Assembly: GCA_944392765.1 (NCBI GenBank)
Contig: CALXXU010000021.1
Location: forward strand, 1 to 36,995
Direction: 5' to 3'
Source of the DNA: an uncultured Anaerobiospirillum sp.
GTDB taxonomy: Bacteria; Pseudomonadota; Gammaproteobacteria; Enterobacterales; Succinivibrionaceae
DNA length: 36,995 nt
The position numbers were made by a program, and so were the translations under genes. Position 1 is the first letter of the stretch, and each line of letters starts with the position of its first letter. Shown piece after piece: positions 17,765-25,933 of the stretch. The notes beneath the pieces are model-generated. The model made no database searches, was not told the DNA's origin, and saw nothing but the letters and a program-made list of their open reading frames with translations.

Positions 17765-17830
17765 GACTGCGTTAAAAAGATTCACTTAGGGCTCACGCGC
17801 ACAGCGTGGTGCGCCCACGGAGCAGCGCAT

Positions 17831-17938
17831 AGGCGCACGAAACAAGCGCACATGAAACAATAGCACATGAAACGAGCGCACCGGCGCGCTGGGGCGCGGT
17901 TACGCACTGGGACGCAGTTACGCGCTGGGCGCGGCCTA
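17831..17938. repeat. Two short tandem arrays at the truA 3' end (15 bp and 18 bp)
   Basis: The 15-bp words with core GCACATGAAAC lie at 17844 and 17859, with a shorter copy at 17831. The 18-bp units (CGC(G/A)CTGGG...TTA type) lie at 17885, 17903 and 17921; the last ends on the truA stop. Read on the minus strand, each 18-bp unit begins with a stop codon (TAG, TAA, TAA) in the truA frame. Confidence 0.8.
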
Positions 17939-18721
17939 GAGCCAGAGCGGGCCCATGTCCTCTTCTTTGATCGGCAGTTCCCACTTGGGGTCGTAGGAGA
18001 CATGCACTAAATAAAGGCCCTCAGGGAAGGCGGTAGGACCTGCAATCTCGCGGTTTTTGGCCTCAAAGACGTGCTTGAACCAGGCAAAATCGCGCTCGCC
18101 TGAGCCCACTAGTAAGAGGCTACCCACGATATTGCGCACCATATGGTGTAAGAAGGCATTGGCCTCAATATCAAAGATGATATAGCGGCCTCGGCGCATA
18201 ACCTTGAGGAAATGCAAGTTGCGCATGGCATGCGGGTTTTCGTCTTGGGCCGACTTAAAGGAGGAAAAGTCGTTCTCACCTAGCATGATTTGCCCCGCCG
18301 CCTCCATCGCCGCAACATCAAAGTTACCGCGATAGACCGAGACGCCTTGACGCAAGATGCCCGGGCGAAAATCGCCATTTTGCAGAATATAGCGATAGCG
18401 TCGTGCCGTAGCGCAAAAACGGGCGTGGAAGTCATCAGGCACATGTTTAGCCCAGGTCACCACAATATCATCAGGCAGATGGGTGTTAGTGCCTAATTGC
18501 CAAGCACGCTCGGAGCGAAACTTCTCTGCGTCAAAGTGCACGACCTGACCAGTGGCACTGACGCCCGCGTCGGTGCGCCCGGCACACTTGAGCTCCACTG
18601 GAGCATCAGCGATGATCGACAGCGCCCGCTCCAGCTCGTTTTGCACGGCGTTCAAATGTTTTTGGCGCTGAAAACCGGCATATTTCCAGCCCGAGTACTC
18701 CACCCCTAAGGCCACACGCAT
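17936..18721 (-). CDS. truA: tRNA pseudouridine(38-40) synthase
   Basis: Converts uridines 38-40 of the tRNA anticodon arm to pseudouridine. The catalytic motif is CAGRTDAGVSATGQ with Asp51; the RRYRYIL and later FLHHMVRNIVGSL motifs are present. At 261 residues it has normal length. Start ATG 18721 follows a moderate purine-rich stretch (AAAAGAGGAATG type). It lies 52 bp downstream of the glycosyltransferase gene on the same strand. Its 3' end is followed by an array of stop-bearing repeats. Confidence 0.96.
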   Translation of the reverse strand: MRVALGVEYSGWKYAGFQRQKHLNAVQNELERALSIIADAPVELKCAGRTDAGVSATGQVVHFDAEKFRSERAWQLGTNTHLPDDIVVTWAKHVPDDFHARFCATARRYRYILQNGDFRPGILRQGVSVYRGNFDVAAMEAAGQIMLGENDFSSFKSAQDENPHAMRNLHFLKVMRRGRYIIFDIEANAFLHHMVRNIVGSLLLVGSGERDFAWFKHVFEAKNREIAGPTAFPEGLYLVHVSYDPKWELPIKEEDMGPLWL

Positions 18722-18773
18722 GAACTCATTCCTCTTTTCGGCTCAAATGACGGCCGATCCTAGCACAGGTCAG

Positions 18774-19901
18774 CTATTTCTTCTCGTTAGGAGCACTCGG
18801 CTCACTCGGAGCACTCACCTCATTTGAAGCGCTCGGCTCATTCGAAGCGCTCGGCTCATTCGAGGCAGTCACCTCATTTACAGCAACGGGCTTTGGGTCT
18901 TGATTGAAGTAGATACCGCTGCTGGCGCGCTGATAGCCCTCAAATAAACGATTAGAGAGCGGGCCCTTGATGGTTGAGACCACGTACACTGGGCGCTTTT
19001 TGACCTCTTCGCTCATGCGCCCCAAGTACTCGCCCAAAACGCCAATTGAGATGAGCTGAATGCTGCCTAAGAACAAGACCACGCACATGGTCGAAGCGTA
19101 GCCGGGAACGCTCACGCCGTTGACCAAGGTCTCGATCACGATATAGCACATATAGATCAAGGCTAAAACACCGATGCCCGCACCGATATAGGACCAAATA
19201 CGCAAGGGCAGCGAGCTAAAGGAGAAGATGCCATCCAAGGCGAAGTTCCACAGCTTCCAATAGTTCCACTTGGTGGTACCGGCGCTGCGCTCCGGGCGCA
19301 CATAAGGTACGCCGCGCGAGCTAAAGCCCGGCCAGGCATAGAGGCCCTTCATAAAGCGGTTGCTCTCATTGAGCGAACGCACCGTCAAGATGACCTTGCG
19401 GTCGATCAGACGGAAATCGCCGACATTGGCCGGAATCTTGACCTTGCTTGAGAGCTTATTGAAAACGTAGTAGAAGCCCCCTGAAGTGACACGCTTAGTG
19501 TCAGAATCAGACGAGCGGTCGGCGCGCACGCCGTAGACGGTATCAACGCCTTCCTCGCGCCAAATACGCACGAAGTCTAAGATGAGCTCCGGTGGGTCTT
19601 GCAGGTCGACGTCAATCGGCACAATGGCATCGGCATCGCACAGATCAAGCGCGGCAGTCATGGCAGCCTCTTTGCCGAAATTACGCGAGAGCTTGATCAG
19701 GCAGACCCGAGGATTGGTCGCCATCAGGCCCTCGATAATCTCAACGGACTTATCCTTGGAGCCATCATCGATAAAGACGATCTCGATATGCTCGAGGATG
19801 GAGGCAAGCTTTTGCTCCACCACCTCAACGAAGGTCGCAATGGTCTCTTCTTCGTTGTACACCGGCACAATCAAGGCCACCTTGTAACGGTCAGCACCCA
19901 T
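18774..19901 (-). CDS. GtrB/ArnC-like family 2 glycosyltransferase
   Basis: Inner-membrane enzyme that likely transfers a sugar from a nucleotide donor to polyprenyl phosphate, for envelope polysaccharide modification. The GT2 domain starts with IVPVYNEEE (11-19) and has IDDGSKD (44-50) and DVDLQD (97-102). Two transmembrane helices follow at about 236-258 and 270-292, the usual GtrB layout. The tail (343-375) consists of tandem SASNEP-type hexapeptides encoded by 18-bp repeats and is not part of the family fold. Start ATG 19901 has GGGGAT upstream. It sits between folE and truA with no partner flippase nearby, so the substrate cannot be named. Confidence 0.87.
   Translation of the reverse strand: MGADRYKVALIVPVYNEEETIATFVEVVEQKLASILEHIEIVFIDDGSKDKSVEIIEGLMATNPRVCLIKLSRNFGKEAAMTAALDLCDADAIVPIDVDLQDPPELILDFVRIWREEGVDTVYGVRADRSSDSDTKRVTSGGFYYVFNKLSSKVKIPANVGDFRLIDRKVILTVRSLNESNRFMKGLYAWPGFSSRGVPYVRPERSAGTTKWNYWKLWNFALDGIFSFSSLPLRIWSYIGAGIGVLALIYMCYIVIETLVNGVSVPGYASTMCVVLFLGSIQLISIGVLGEYLGRMSEEVKKRPVYVVSTIKGPLSNRLFEGYQRASSGIYFNQDPKPVAVNEVTASNEPSASNEPSASNEVSAPSEPSAPNEKK
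18790..18879 (-). repeat. Five 18-bp repeats coding the glycosyltransferase tail
   Basis: Units start at 18790, 18808, 18826, 18844 and 18862. The units at 18826 and 18844 are identical (plus strand GAAGCGCTCGGCTCATTC). They encode hexapeptides of the S-(A/E)-x-(N/S)-E type just before the stop codon. The period is a multiple of three, so copy number can change without a frameshift. Confidence 0.93.
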
Positions 19902-19975
19902 AACGCATCCCCAAAAACAAAATTAGTTAGACCTGCCGATCTTACGCCTTAAGGCTCAGCTCAGTCACAGCGCGC

Positions 19976-20632
19976 TTAATCAGTGAGGAACTCGTGGCGC
20001 GAGGACGGATTGGTCTTGAAATGGCCGCCCAAGGCCGTGGTGGTGGTACTGGAGGTGGGATCTTGCACGCCGCGTGCCTTGACGCAATAGTGGGTGGCGG
20101 TGATGGTGACCGCGACGTTCTTGGTCTCTAAGATGGTTTGCAGCGCGACCAAAATCTGCTGGGTTAAGCGCTCTTGCACTTGAGGGCGACGCCCAAAGAA
20201 GCGCACGATGCGGTTGATCTTCGATAAGCCAATAATCTTATTGCTGGGCATATAGGCAACCTTGGCCACGCCGTCGATCACCATAAAGTGATGCTCGCAG
20301 GTTGAGGTAAAGGAGATATCCTTGACCTTGATCATCTCGTCGACCTGCATCTTGTTTTCAATCACGGTGATGTCAGGGAAATTGCGGTAATCAAGACCGC
20401 AAAAGAGCTCGTCGACAAACATCTTGCCCACGCGTGCCGGGGTCTTGTAGAGGCTATCGTCGCGCAAATCAAGGCCCAAGGTCTCCATCATCTGCGACAT
20501 AAGAGCACTGATGCGCTCGCGCTTTTCCTCGGTGCTCAGGCCATTGTCAACCAATGGTGTCTCAAGGCCGCGTGCCATCAGCGCTTCCTTGACCTTGCGT
20601 GCGTTCTCACTTAAAGCTGCGTCTTGTGCCAT
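19976..20632 (-). CDS. folE: GTP cyclohydrolase I
   Basis: Converts GTP to dihydroneopterin triphosphate, the first step of folate (tetrahydropterin) synthesis. Zinc ligands are in STCEHHF (Cys112, His115 region) and [13 protein letters not shown]. The substrate loop ([24 protein letters not shown]) is intact. I place the start at ATG 20632 (MAQDAAL), with GGTGTGGGG just upstream, giving 218 residues, normal for the family; the ATG at 20665 would add 11 residues. The 337-bp upstream region has striking inverted repeats. folC, another folate gene, lies 2 kb away on the same strand. Confidence 0.95.
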   Translation of the reverse strand: MAQDAALSENARKVKEALMARGLETPLVDNGLSTEEKRERISALMSQMMETLGLDLRDDSLYKTPARVGKMFVDELFCGLDYRNFPDITVIENKMQVDEMIKVKDISFTSTCEHHFMVIDGVAKVAYMPSNKIIGLSKINRIVRFFGRRPQVQERLTQQILVALQTILETKNVAVTITATHYCVKARGVQDPTSSTTTTALGGHFKTNPSSRHEFLTD

Positions 20633-20704
20633 AACCCCACACCTAACAAAAACCCTAAGAAACACCCAGTTAATGGGCCGATATTGTCCTTAACTTCCAG
20701 TAAG

Positions 20705-20852
20705 GTTGACACTCAGTTGTAGCTTTGATTGAGAAAAGGTCATATTTATGCGGTTTTATTGCTTGATTTGAGAGCCTAAACTAAGTGTCAACAGTACCAC
20801 TTGAATTAAAGGCAAAAGACACTCGTCTTTAGCATTAAAACCTCATAAATAT
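20705..20852. promoter_or_regulatory. Two interleaved inverted repeats upstream of folE
   Basis: GTTGACACT (20705-20713) recurs inverted as AGTGTCAAC (20784-20792). ATATTTATGCGGTTTTA (20742-20758) recurs inverted as TAAAACCTCATAAATAT (20836-20852) with one mismatch. The pairs interleave (a, b, a', b'). They lie in the otherwise empty 337-bp gap (20633-20969), where the folE promoter must be. They look like paired operator sites, though a consensus -35/-10 pair could not be assigned. No ORF was found in the gap. Confidence 0.5.
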
Positions 20853-20914
20853 CGCATTCTTAGAAAATGAGTATCAAAGTAGCAAGAAGTTAAGGTATTG
20901 TACTTACCTAAGCT

Positions 20915-20945
20915 AAATAAGGCCACTGCAAGAGTGGCCTTATTT
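20915..20945 (-). terminator. Bidirectional-looking intrinsic terminator after NIF3 gene
   Basis: AAATAAGGCCACT (20915-20927) and AGTGGCCTTATTT (20933-20945) form a perfect 13-bp stem with a 5-nt loop, A-rich on one side and T-rich on the other. It lies 24 bp past the NIF3 gene stop, so on the minus strand it should end the accD-side transcripts before folE. Confidence 0.88.
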
Positions 20946-20969
20946 CGCGCAAAATTGGTCTAATGTGCC

Positions 20970-21797
20970 TTATTCTTCGTCTTCGTCGTCGGCATCATCG
21001 TCTTCGATGGCGAAGGTCGGAATCATCTTCTCGTAGCTAAAGTGCAATGCGCAGTGCTCAAGACCAAATTCCTGGCTTAAGTGGTCACCTAAGAGGTTGA
21101 TCGCCAGCTGCTCAGAGGCATGGTGTCCTACCACAAAGACCACCGTGCCCGTCTCCATCGCCTGATGGTAGGTCTGCTCGTTGACATCGCCTGTGATCAA
21201 GGCCTGAAACTCAGGGCAATTGTTCTTATCCAAGAGCGAGCTGCCTGAGCCCGAGCACACTGCGAGGTCATCGATCAACATATCCTCGGTGATAGGACCT
21301 AAGAGCGCGACCTTGGTGTCTAAGTGATGGCACAAAATCGCCACGATTTCCTTGACCGTGAGTGGCTCAGTCAGCTTAGCGCGCACGCCAATCGACTGCT
21401 TATTGCCCGGCTCAATATAGTCCACGACCTCACCGCCTAAGAGGTGGGTGAGCACGGCATTGTTGCCATGGGTTAAGTGGGCATCCATTGGCAGATGGTA
21501 GGCGACTAAGTTGATGTTATGTTCCATCAAGGTCTTAACGCGCTGGTAGATATTGCCGGTCAGACGAGGATCAGCCCCGCGCCAGAACAGGCCATGGTGC
21601 ACGATTAAGGTGTCAGCGCCTGCCTCGACCGCTGCATCGATCGCCTCAAGCGATGCGGTGCAAGCTGTGGCAATCTTCTTGACCTCAGCCCCCATACCCT
21701 CTTCGGTGCCTACCTGCACGCCGTTATAGGAGACATCAGAAAATTCCTTGGTCGCCAAGACTTCATCTAAATAGGCACACAGCTCTACTAACTTCAT
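20970..21797 (-). CDS. NIF3-family dinuclear metal protein (YbgI-like)
   Basis: Member of the NIF3/YbgI family (also called GTP cyclohydrolase 1 type 2 homolog), a toroidal dinuclear-metal protein with no firmly established reaction. Metal ligands are expected in TLIVHHGLFWRG, LVAYHLPMDAH and GHHASEQLAI, all visible. The preferred start is ATG 21797 (MKLVEL) with GGAG 6 nt upstream. At 275 residues it is somewhat longer than YbgI because of an acidic tail (about DDDADDEDEE). It lies 56 bp downstream of dedD and is followed by a strong terminator, so it probably ends the folC-dedD unit. Confidence 0.9.
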   Translation of the reverse strand: MKLVELCAYLDEVLATKEFSDVSYNGVQVGTEEGMGAEVKKIATACTASLEAIDAAVEAGADTLIVHHGLFWRGADPRLTGNIYQRVKTLMEHNINLVAYHLPMDAHLTHGNNAVLTHLLGGEVVDYIEPGNKQSIGVRAKLTEPLTVKEIVAILCHHLDTKVALLGPITEDMLIDDLAVCSGSGSSLLDKNNCPEFQALITGDVNEQTYHQAMETGTVVFVVGHHASEQLAINLLGDHLSQEFGLEHCALHFSYEKMIPTFAIEDDDADDEDEE

Positions 21798-21853
21798 CGA
21801 ACACTCCAAACACAATCACGCCCACTGGGGCCTCAACCATCTTAGCACAAGGA

Positions 21854-22627
21854 TTAGCGATTAAAGGTGATGATAGTGCCCTTGGTGCCGCACAGCTTGT
21901 TGACGCGCGTCAGGATTGGATTTAATTGGTCGCGACTATTGGATTGAGCGGCATAGACGCGATAGAGCTCACGGCCATTGCTCTTGACCTTGATGGCATA
22001 GACCGAATAGCCCGCTTTGGTGATCTTATTGACCACGTTTTCGGCATTGGTGCGCTGCGAGAACACACCCACCTGAATGACGTAGCGCTGGGTTGGACGG
22101 GTACCGGCAATCACATCGTCACCGCCGCTAGCAGGCTTGGCCGCAGGCTTTGGTGCAGGCTTGGCCGCCGTTAAAATCTCAGGCTCAGGCTTAGCCGCAG
22201 GCTTCGTGGCAGGCTTAGGAGGCGCGGTTAAGATTTCGGTCAGGGCCGTAGTCGTTTCAGGCTTTCTTTCCACCGCTGGAGCCGTCAAAAGCTCAGTCTT
22301 GGAGCGCTCAGGCGTGGTAACAGGCTTAGGTGGTGCAACCGGTGCACTCCCGGTGGCGGTGCCAGCAACATTCTGGTTATTAACCGAGCTTAAAGTCAGC
22401 TCACCGTGCTGCCCCATATTTAAAGCGCGCTGCGTATCAGCCAGACCTTGGTGCACCAAATTGCCGGAGCTATCGAGCACTGCCCCTTGCTCATTGACCG
22501 CAATAGCGTCGGGATTTGGGCGCTTAATCATATCCTTGGATAGGATCACAGGCAGGAAAATCAATAAGGTCGCGGCCACAATGGTAAAACCCACGAGGCG
22601 ATTGCGTAAGCCGACGCTGATTGCCAT
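21854..22627 (-). CDS. dedD: SPOR-domain cell-division protein, DedD-like
   Basis: Inner-membrane protein that binds denuded septal glycan through a SPOR domain. The N-terminal cytoplasmic stub NRLVGFT is followed by one membrane helix (11-30), a Pro/Lys/Ala-rich linker with repeated ILTAP/LLTAP and PAAKP words (about 90-170), and a SPOR domain (about 177-257, starting RYVIQVGVFSQ). Architecture and position after folC match E. coli DedD. Start ATG 22627 has a perfect AGGAGGAAATC ribosome site. The linker is low complexity and likely variable between strains. Confidence 0.92.
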   Translation of the reverse strand: MAISVGLRNRLVGFTIVAATLLIFLPVILSKDMIKRPNPDAIAVNEQGAVLDSSGNLVHQGLADTQRALNMGQHGELTLSSVNNQNVAGTATGSAPVAPPKPVTTPERSKTELLTAPAVERKPETTTALTEILTAPPKPATKPAAKPEPEILTAAKPAPKPAAKPASGGDDVIAGTRPTQRYVIQVGVFSQRTNAENVVNKITKAGYSVYAIKVKSNGRELYRVYAAQSNSRDQLNPILTRVNKLCGTKGTIITFNR

Positions 22628-22809
22628 GATTTCCTCCTATGGCCGACTAAGACCCCAGCGTTTAACTAGGATCCCCCAAATTTCTCCACAAAACCAAACT
22701 ACTGGGCCGCACCGGGCCGCAAGTTTGATCCTAGGTGCATAGATCAGGCCCGCACCCTCCAGCAATATTCCGTCGATCGATGCGACACCCCACCAAGGTG
22801 AGTTAGCAC

Positions 22810-24249
22810 CTAAACCAGGGTGCTCAGATATTGCCAGGCCTCAGATACCGTGACAAAGGAACCGACCACCACGATGGTCTCGTCATAGCGCTCATCTAAG
22901 GCCAGTGCTAAGACCTCGGCAATGGAATCACCGGCGACGATATCCTCGGGCGCTACCTCATATTCTAACAAAGCCGCCCGTAGCCGCGCGCTGCTCTCGC
23001 CACGCTCGGTGTGAAGCGAGCCCACATAGAAGCGCTCAAAGTACGGGGCCAACGCCTCGAGCACCCCCTCGACATCCTTGTCTTTGAGCATACCGATGAC
23101 CAGCCACGGCCGTACCCGTCCTAAGTGCTCAGGCAATTCATGGGTCACCAAATGCTCAGCGGCAGGCACATTGTGCGCGACATCCAAGTAGAGATTTTTA
23201 ACCTGCGGGGCCTTAGTCATGCGACCTAAGAGCTTGGTCATAGCGACGGCGACATCAATCTCGTTACGAGCCTGCTGAAATTGTGGCAAACGTACCGACA
23301 GCTCAGGGAGAGTAAAGAGCGTGCTAATGGCCGCTAAGGCCGGGCCGACGCAGCCAAATGGTACTTGAGGCAAACTAAGGGTGAGATTTCCTTGTGGTCC
23401 CTTAAAGCGCAAATTCTCCGCCCCGATCTCAGCGCTAAAGTCAGTACCCTCAGCTAACACCTGAGCCTCTTGCTTAGCGGCTTGAGCCAAAATGACCTGG
23501 CGTGCCGCAGCATCGATGTTTTCACCTAAGATCACGGTGCTGCCGTGCTTGATGATGCCCGCTTTTTCCCCGGCAATCGCAGTGGTGGTATGGCCTAAGA
23601 CCTTCATATGGTCAAGGCCAATTGAGGTAATGACCGCGACGGCCGCATCAAAGATATTGGTCGAGTCAAGGCGCCCGCCCAGGCCCACCTCAAGTACGAT
23701 GAGCGGACAGCGTGCCTGTAAAAAGGCAAACATGGCCGCCAAGGTCACAATCTCAAAATAGGTAAGAAAGATGACTTGCCCCGCGAGCGGACTAGAATTA
23801 GCACGCAGCGCAAACTGGGCCTTGACCACTTGATGCAGGGCGTCAACCAAAGCCTCATCGCCAATCGGTTCGCCCTTTACCTCAATGCGCTCATTGAACT
23901 TCAACAAATGCGGTGAGGTAAACAGGCCGACCGGCATAAACTGGCCCATAGCGCGCGCAATTAAGGTAGCAGTCGAGCCCTTACCATTGGTACCGGCGAC
24001 CGTGACAATGGTGGTCTTATCGATCTTCAGCACCGCCATCAGGCCCATGCGGATGGCGACCTCACGCACTCGCTCCAGGCCCAACTCCATATGCTCAGGA
24101 TTGATGTGATTGAGGTAATCCATCCATTGCGCCACCGACCAAGTAGCACCGTGCGCGCACGCCGACTGCGCTGCAGAAAGGCGCTCAGCCTCCAACTTTG
24201 AGCGCTCTGGTGCGCTTAACTCAATAGCATCGCCCCCAATGGTTTGCAT
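22810..24249 (-). CDS. folC: Folylpolyglutamate synthase / dihydrofolate synthase
   Basis: Mur-ligase-family enzyme that adds glutamate to dihydropteroate and to folates. The ATP loop is AGTNGKGST (residues 85-93). SPHLLKFNERI, VLEVGLGGRLDSTN and TSIGLDHM are typical of FolC. It is 479 residues; the N-terminus is about 40 residues longer than in many homologs. I chose ATG 24249 over the GTG at 24252, since GGGGAG fits the ATG spacing. It lies downstream of accD, with an intrinsic terminator in the 81-bp gap. A 182-bp spacer to dedD contains CTAGGATC (22666-22673) and an inverted copy (22727-22734). Confidence 0.95.
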   Translation of the reverse strand: MQTIGGDAIELSAPERSKLEAERLSAAQSACAHGATWSVAQWMDYLNHINPEHMELGLERVREVAIRMGLMAVLKIDKTTIVTVAGTNGKGSTATLIARAMGQFMPVGLFTSPHLLKFNERIEVKGEPIGDEALVDALHQVVKAQFALRANSSPLAGQVIFLTYFEIVTLAAMFAFLQARCPLIVLEVGLGGRLDSTNIFDAAVAVITSIGLDHMKVLGHTTTAIAGEKAGIIKHGSTVILGENIDAAARQVILAQAAKQEAQVLAEGTDFSAEIGAENLRFKGPQGNLTLSLPQVPFGCVGPALAAISTLFTLPELSVRLPQFQQARNEIDVAVAMTKLLGRMTKAPQVKNLYLDVAHNVPAAEHLVTHELPEHLGRVRPWLVIGMLKDKDVEGVLEALAPYFERFYVGSLHTERGESSARLRAALLEYEVAPEDIVAGDSIAEVLALALDERYDETIVVVGSFVTVSEAWQYLSTLV

Positions 24250-24271
24250 CACCCTCTCCCCTCTGTTCAGA

Positions 24272-24305
24272 CAAAAAGAGCCACAGCCCCTAAGGCCGTA
24301 GCTCT
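24272..24305 (-). terminator. Intrinsic terminator between accD and folC
   Basis: On the minus strand AGAGCTACGGCC pairs with GGCTGTGGCTCT (12 bp, two G-T wobbles, 5-nt loop), followed by TTTTTG. It lies 25 bp past the accD stop and 22 bp before the folC start, so folC expression from the accD promoter must depend on read-through or on a promoter inside accD. Confidence 0.8.
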
Positions 24306-24330
24306 CTTCAATTAAGGATCTAAAGCTTAA

Positions 24331-25542
24331 TTAGTCCTTAGCCTCGCTCTTAGCTGCCACCTTGCGCTTGCGTGGGGCCTTGGTGGTCTCGCCCGCCTCA
24401 TCCTTAGGCTCGGCGGCATCCTGCGCGGCAGGAGCCTCAGCCGGAGCTTCAGCAGCCTCGGCCGCAGCCTCCGCCGGTACCTCTACGATCTCGACCGTAG
24501 CCTTGGTGGTGCGCTTACGTGGGGCCTTCGGAGCGGCTTCCTTTTCGGCATCCTCTGGGCTGACCACGGAGATGTTGAGCTCGGCGTCCTTATCCTCGGC
24601 CTTATCGTGCTTAGCCTTGGTCTTCTTAACCGGAGCCTTTTCTACCACCTCAGGGGCACCAGCCTTGACGTAGCTGCCACCCTTGAGCTCGAAACCTTGG
24701 AACTTAGCGATGAGCTCAGCGATTTGGTCGCGCATTTGGTGGCGGGTCAAAATCATGTCGATCGCGCCCTTCTCGAGCAAAAACTCAGCGTGCTGGAAGC
24801 CCTCAGGGAGCTTCTCGCGCACGGTTTGCTCAATAACGCGTGGACCGGCAAAGCCAATTAAGGCATTAGGCTCGGCGATGTTGACATCGCCTAACATGGC
24901 CAGAGAGGCCGAAACGCCACCCATGGTTGGGTCGGACATGACCGAAATGAAAGGTAAGTGAGCATCAGCCATCTTAGCTAAAACGGCCGAGGTCTTAGCC
25001 ATTTGCATGAGCGACATCAAGGACTCTTGCATACGAGCACCACCAGAGGTGGAGAAGCACACTAAGGCGCGGCCTTCCTTGATGCACTCGCGCGCGGCGA
25101 GGCAGAAACGGGCGCCCACGACCGAGCCCATCGAGCCACCCATGAAGCTAAACTCAAAGGCGCAAGCCACGACCGGAATGCCCTTTAAGGTGCCCTTGTA
25201 CACGACAATGGCGTCCTTTTCGCCCGTGCTCTTTTGGGCAGCGGCAAAGCGATCCTTATAACGCTTTAAGTCCTTAAAGCGCAGCACATCCTGTGGCTCT
25301 AACTCCGAGCCCAGCTCGACATGCTCACCTGGATCTAAGAAGGCCTCTAAACGGGTACGGGCCTTGATGCGCATATGATGGCCGCACTTAGGGCAGACAT
25401 TGAGATTGCGCTCTAATTCGGGCTGGTAGAGAGCTTGGTCACACGCTGAGCACTTCGTCCAGACACCCTCAGGAATCTCGTGCTTGCTTTTAGAGTCAGT
25501 AGTACGAGTAAATTTCTTTGCAATGTCATCAATCCAGCTCAT
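24331..25542 (-). CDS. accD: Acetyl-CoA carboxylase carboxyltransferase subunit beta, with long C-terminal tail
   Basis: Beta subunit of the carboxyltransferase that makes malonyl-CoA, the committed step of fatty acid synthesis; its partner AccA is not in the window. The N-terminal zinc finger has Cys31, Cys34, Cys50 and Cys53. The carboxyltransferase core includes GARMQES and MGGVSAS. The start is ATG 25542 ([11 protein letters not shown], matching the family N-terminus), not the longer frame from 25605. The core ends near residue 295, the usual full length. Residues 296-403 form an extra Ala/Glu/Lys-rich tail with two APRKR words, probably disordered. Downstream come a terminator and folC. 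Confidence 0.95.
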   Translation of the reverse strand: MSWIDDIAKKFTRTTDSKSKHEIPEGVWTKCSACDQALYQPELERNLNVCPKCGHHMRIKARTRLEAFLDPGEHVELGSELEPQDVLRFKDLKRYKDRFAAAQKSTGEKDAIVVYKGTLKGIPVVACAFEFSFMGGSMGSVVGARFCLAARECIKEGRALVCFSTSGGARMQESLMSLMQMAKTSAVLAKMADAHLPFISVMSDPTMGGVSASLAMLGDVNIAEPNALIGFAGPRVIEQTVREKLPEGFQHAEFLLEKGAIDMILTRHQMRDQIAELIAKFQGFELKGGSYVKAGAPEVVEKAPVKKTKAKHDKAEDKDAELNISVVSPEDAEKEAAPKAPRKRTTKATVEIVEVPAEAAAEAAEAPAEAPAAQDAAEPKDEAGETTKAPRKRKVAAKSEAKD

Positions 25543-25828
25543 CGCGTGCCGCCCTTCGTATCCAAGAAAAAGACCATCTCCATCAGCAAAGAGAACCGAA
25601 ACCAAAGCAAAGTGCTTGGTATGAGATGGTGCCAGTCAGAATCGATCTGACAAAAGTGGATTATAACGCATGACCTCGCCTCTGTGCACACCCCCGTAGG
25701 CCCAAGCTCACACCTAGTGACAACAAAGCAGGCCATCCCCAGCAAAGAGCTCCGCTTTACAGCTTGAACCAAGCGTTCAAACTTACTTAAGCCAAGCGCT
25801 CAACTTTACCTGAAACAACCTGCTGGGT
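25543..25828. other. accD upstream region
   Basis: On the minus strand TATAAT (25660-25665) is a likely accD -10, with no clear -35. About 10 bp downstream, GTCAGA/TCTGAC (25635-25651) forms a hairpin at the start of the leader. Further left lie imperfect 23-bp repeats containing CCAAGCG (near 25769 and 25792). No gene was seen here. Confidence 0.5.
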
Positions 25829-25933
25829 CTAACCCCGCACCAGCGAGCTCTATTGCTCCTTGAGCTGGCTTCATTGCGCAACGATTGAGCTTCATTGCTC
25901 CCTGACCACGCTTTACTGCTCCTTGAGCTGGAG
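25829..25933 (-). repeat. 21-bp repeats, each ending in an in-frame stop codon, at nuclease 3' end
   Basis: The last six codons plus stop of the nuclease gene form a 21-bp unit (25913-25933, LQLKEQ*). Four degenerate copies continue downstream in the same frame: SVVREQ* (25892-25912), SSIVAQ* (25871-25891), SQLKEQ* (25850-25870) and SSLVRG* (25829-25849). Every unit ends in a stop (TAA, TGA, TGA, TAG, TAG) although the DNA has diverged. Confidence 0.85.
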
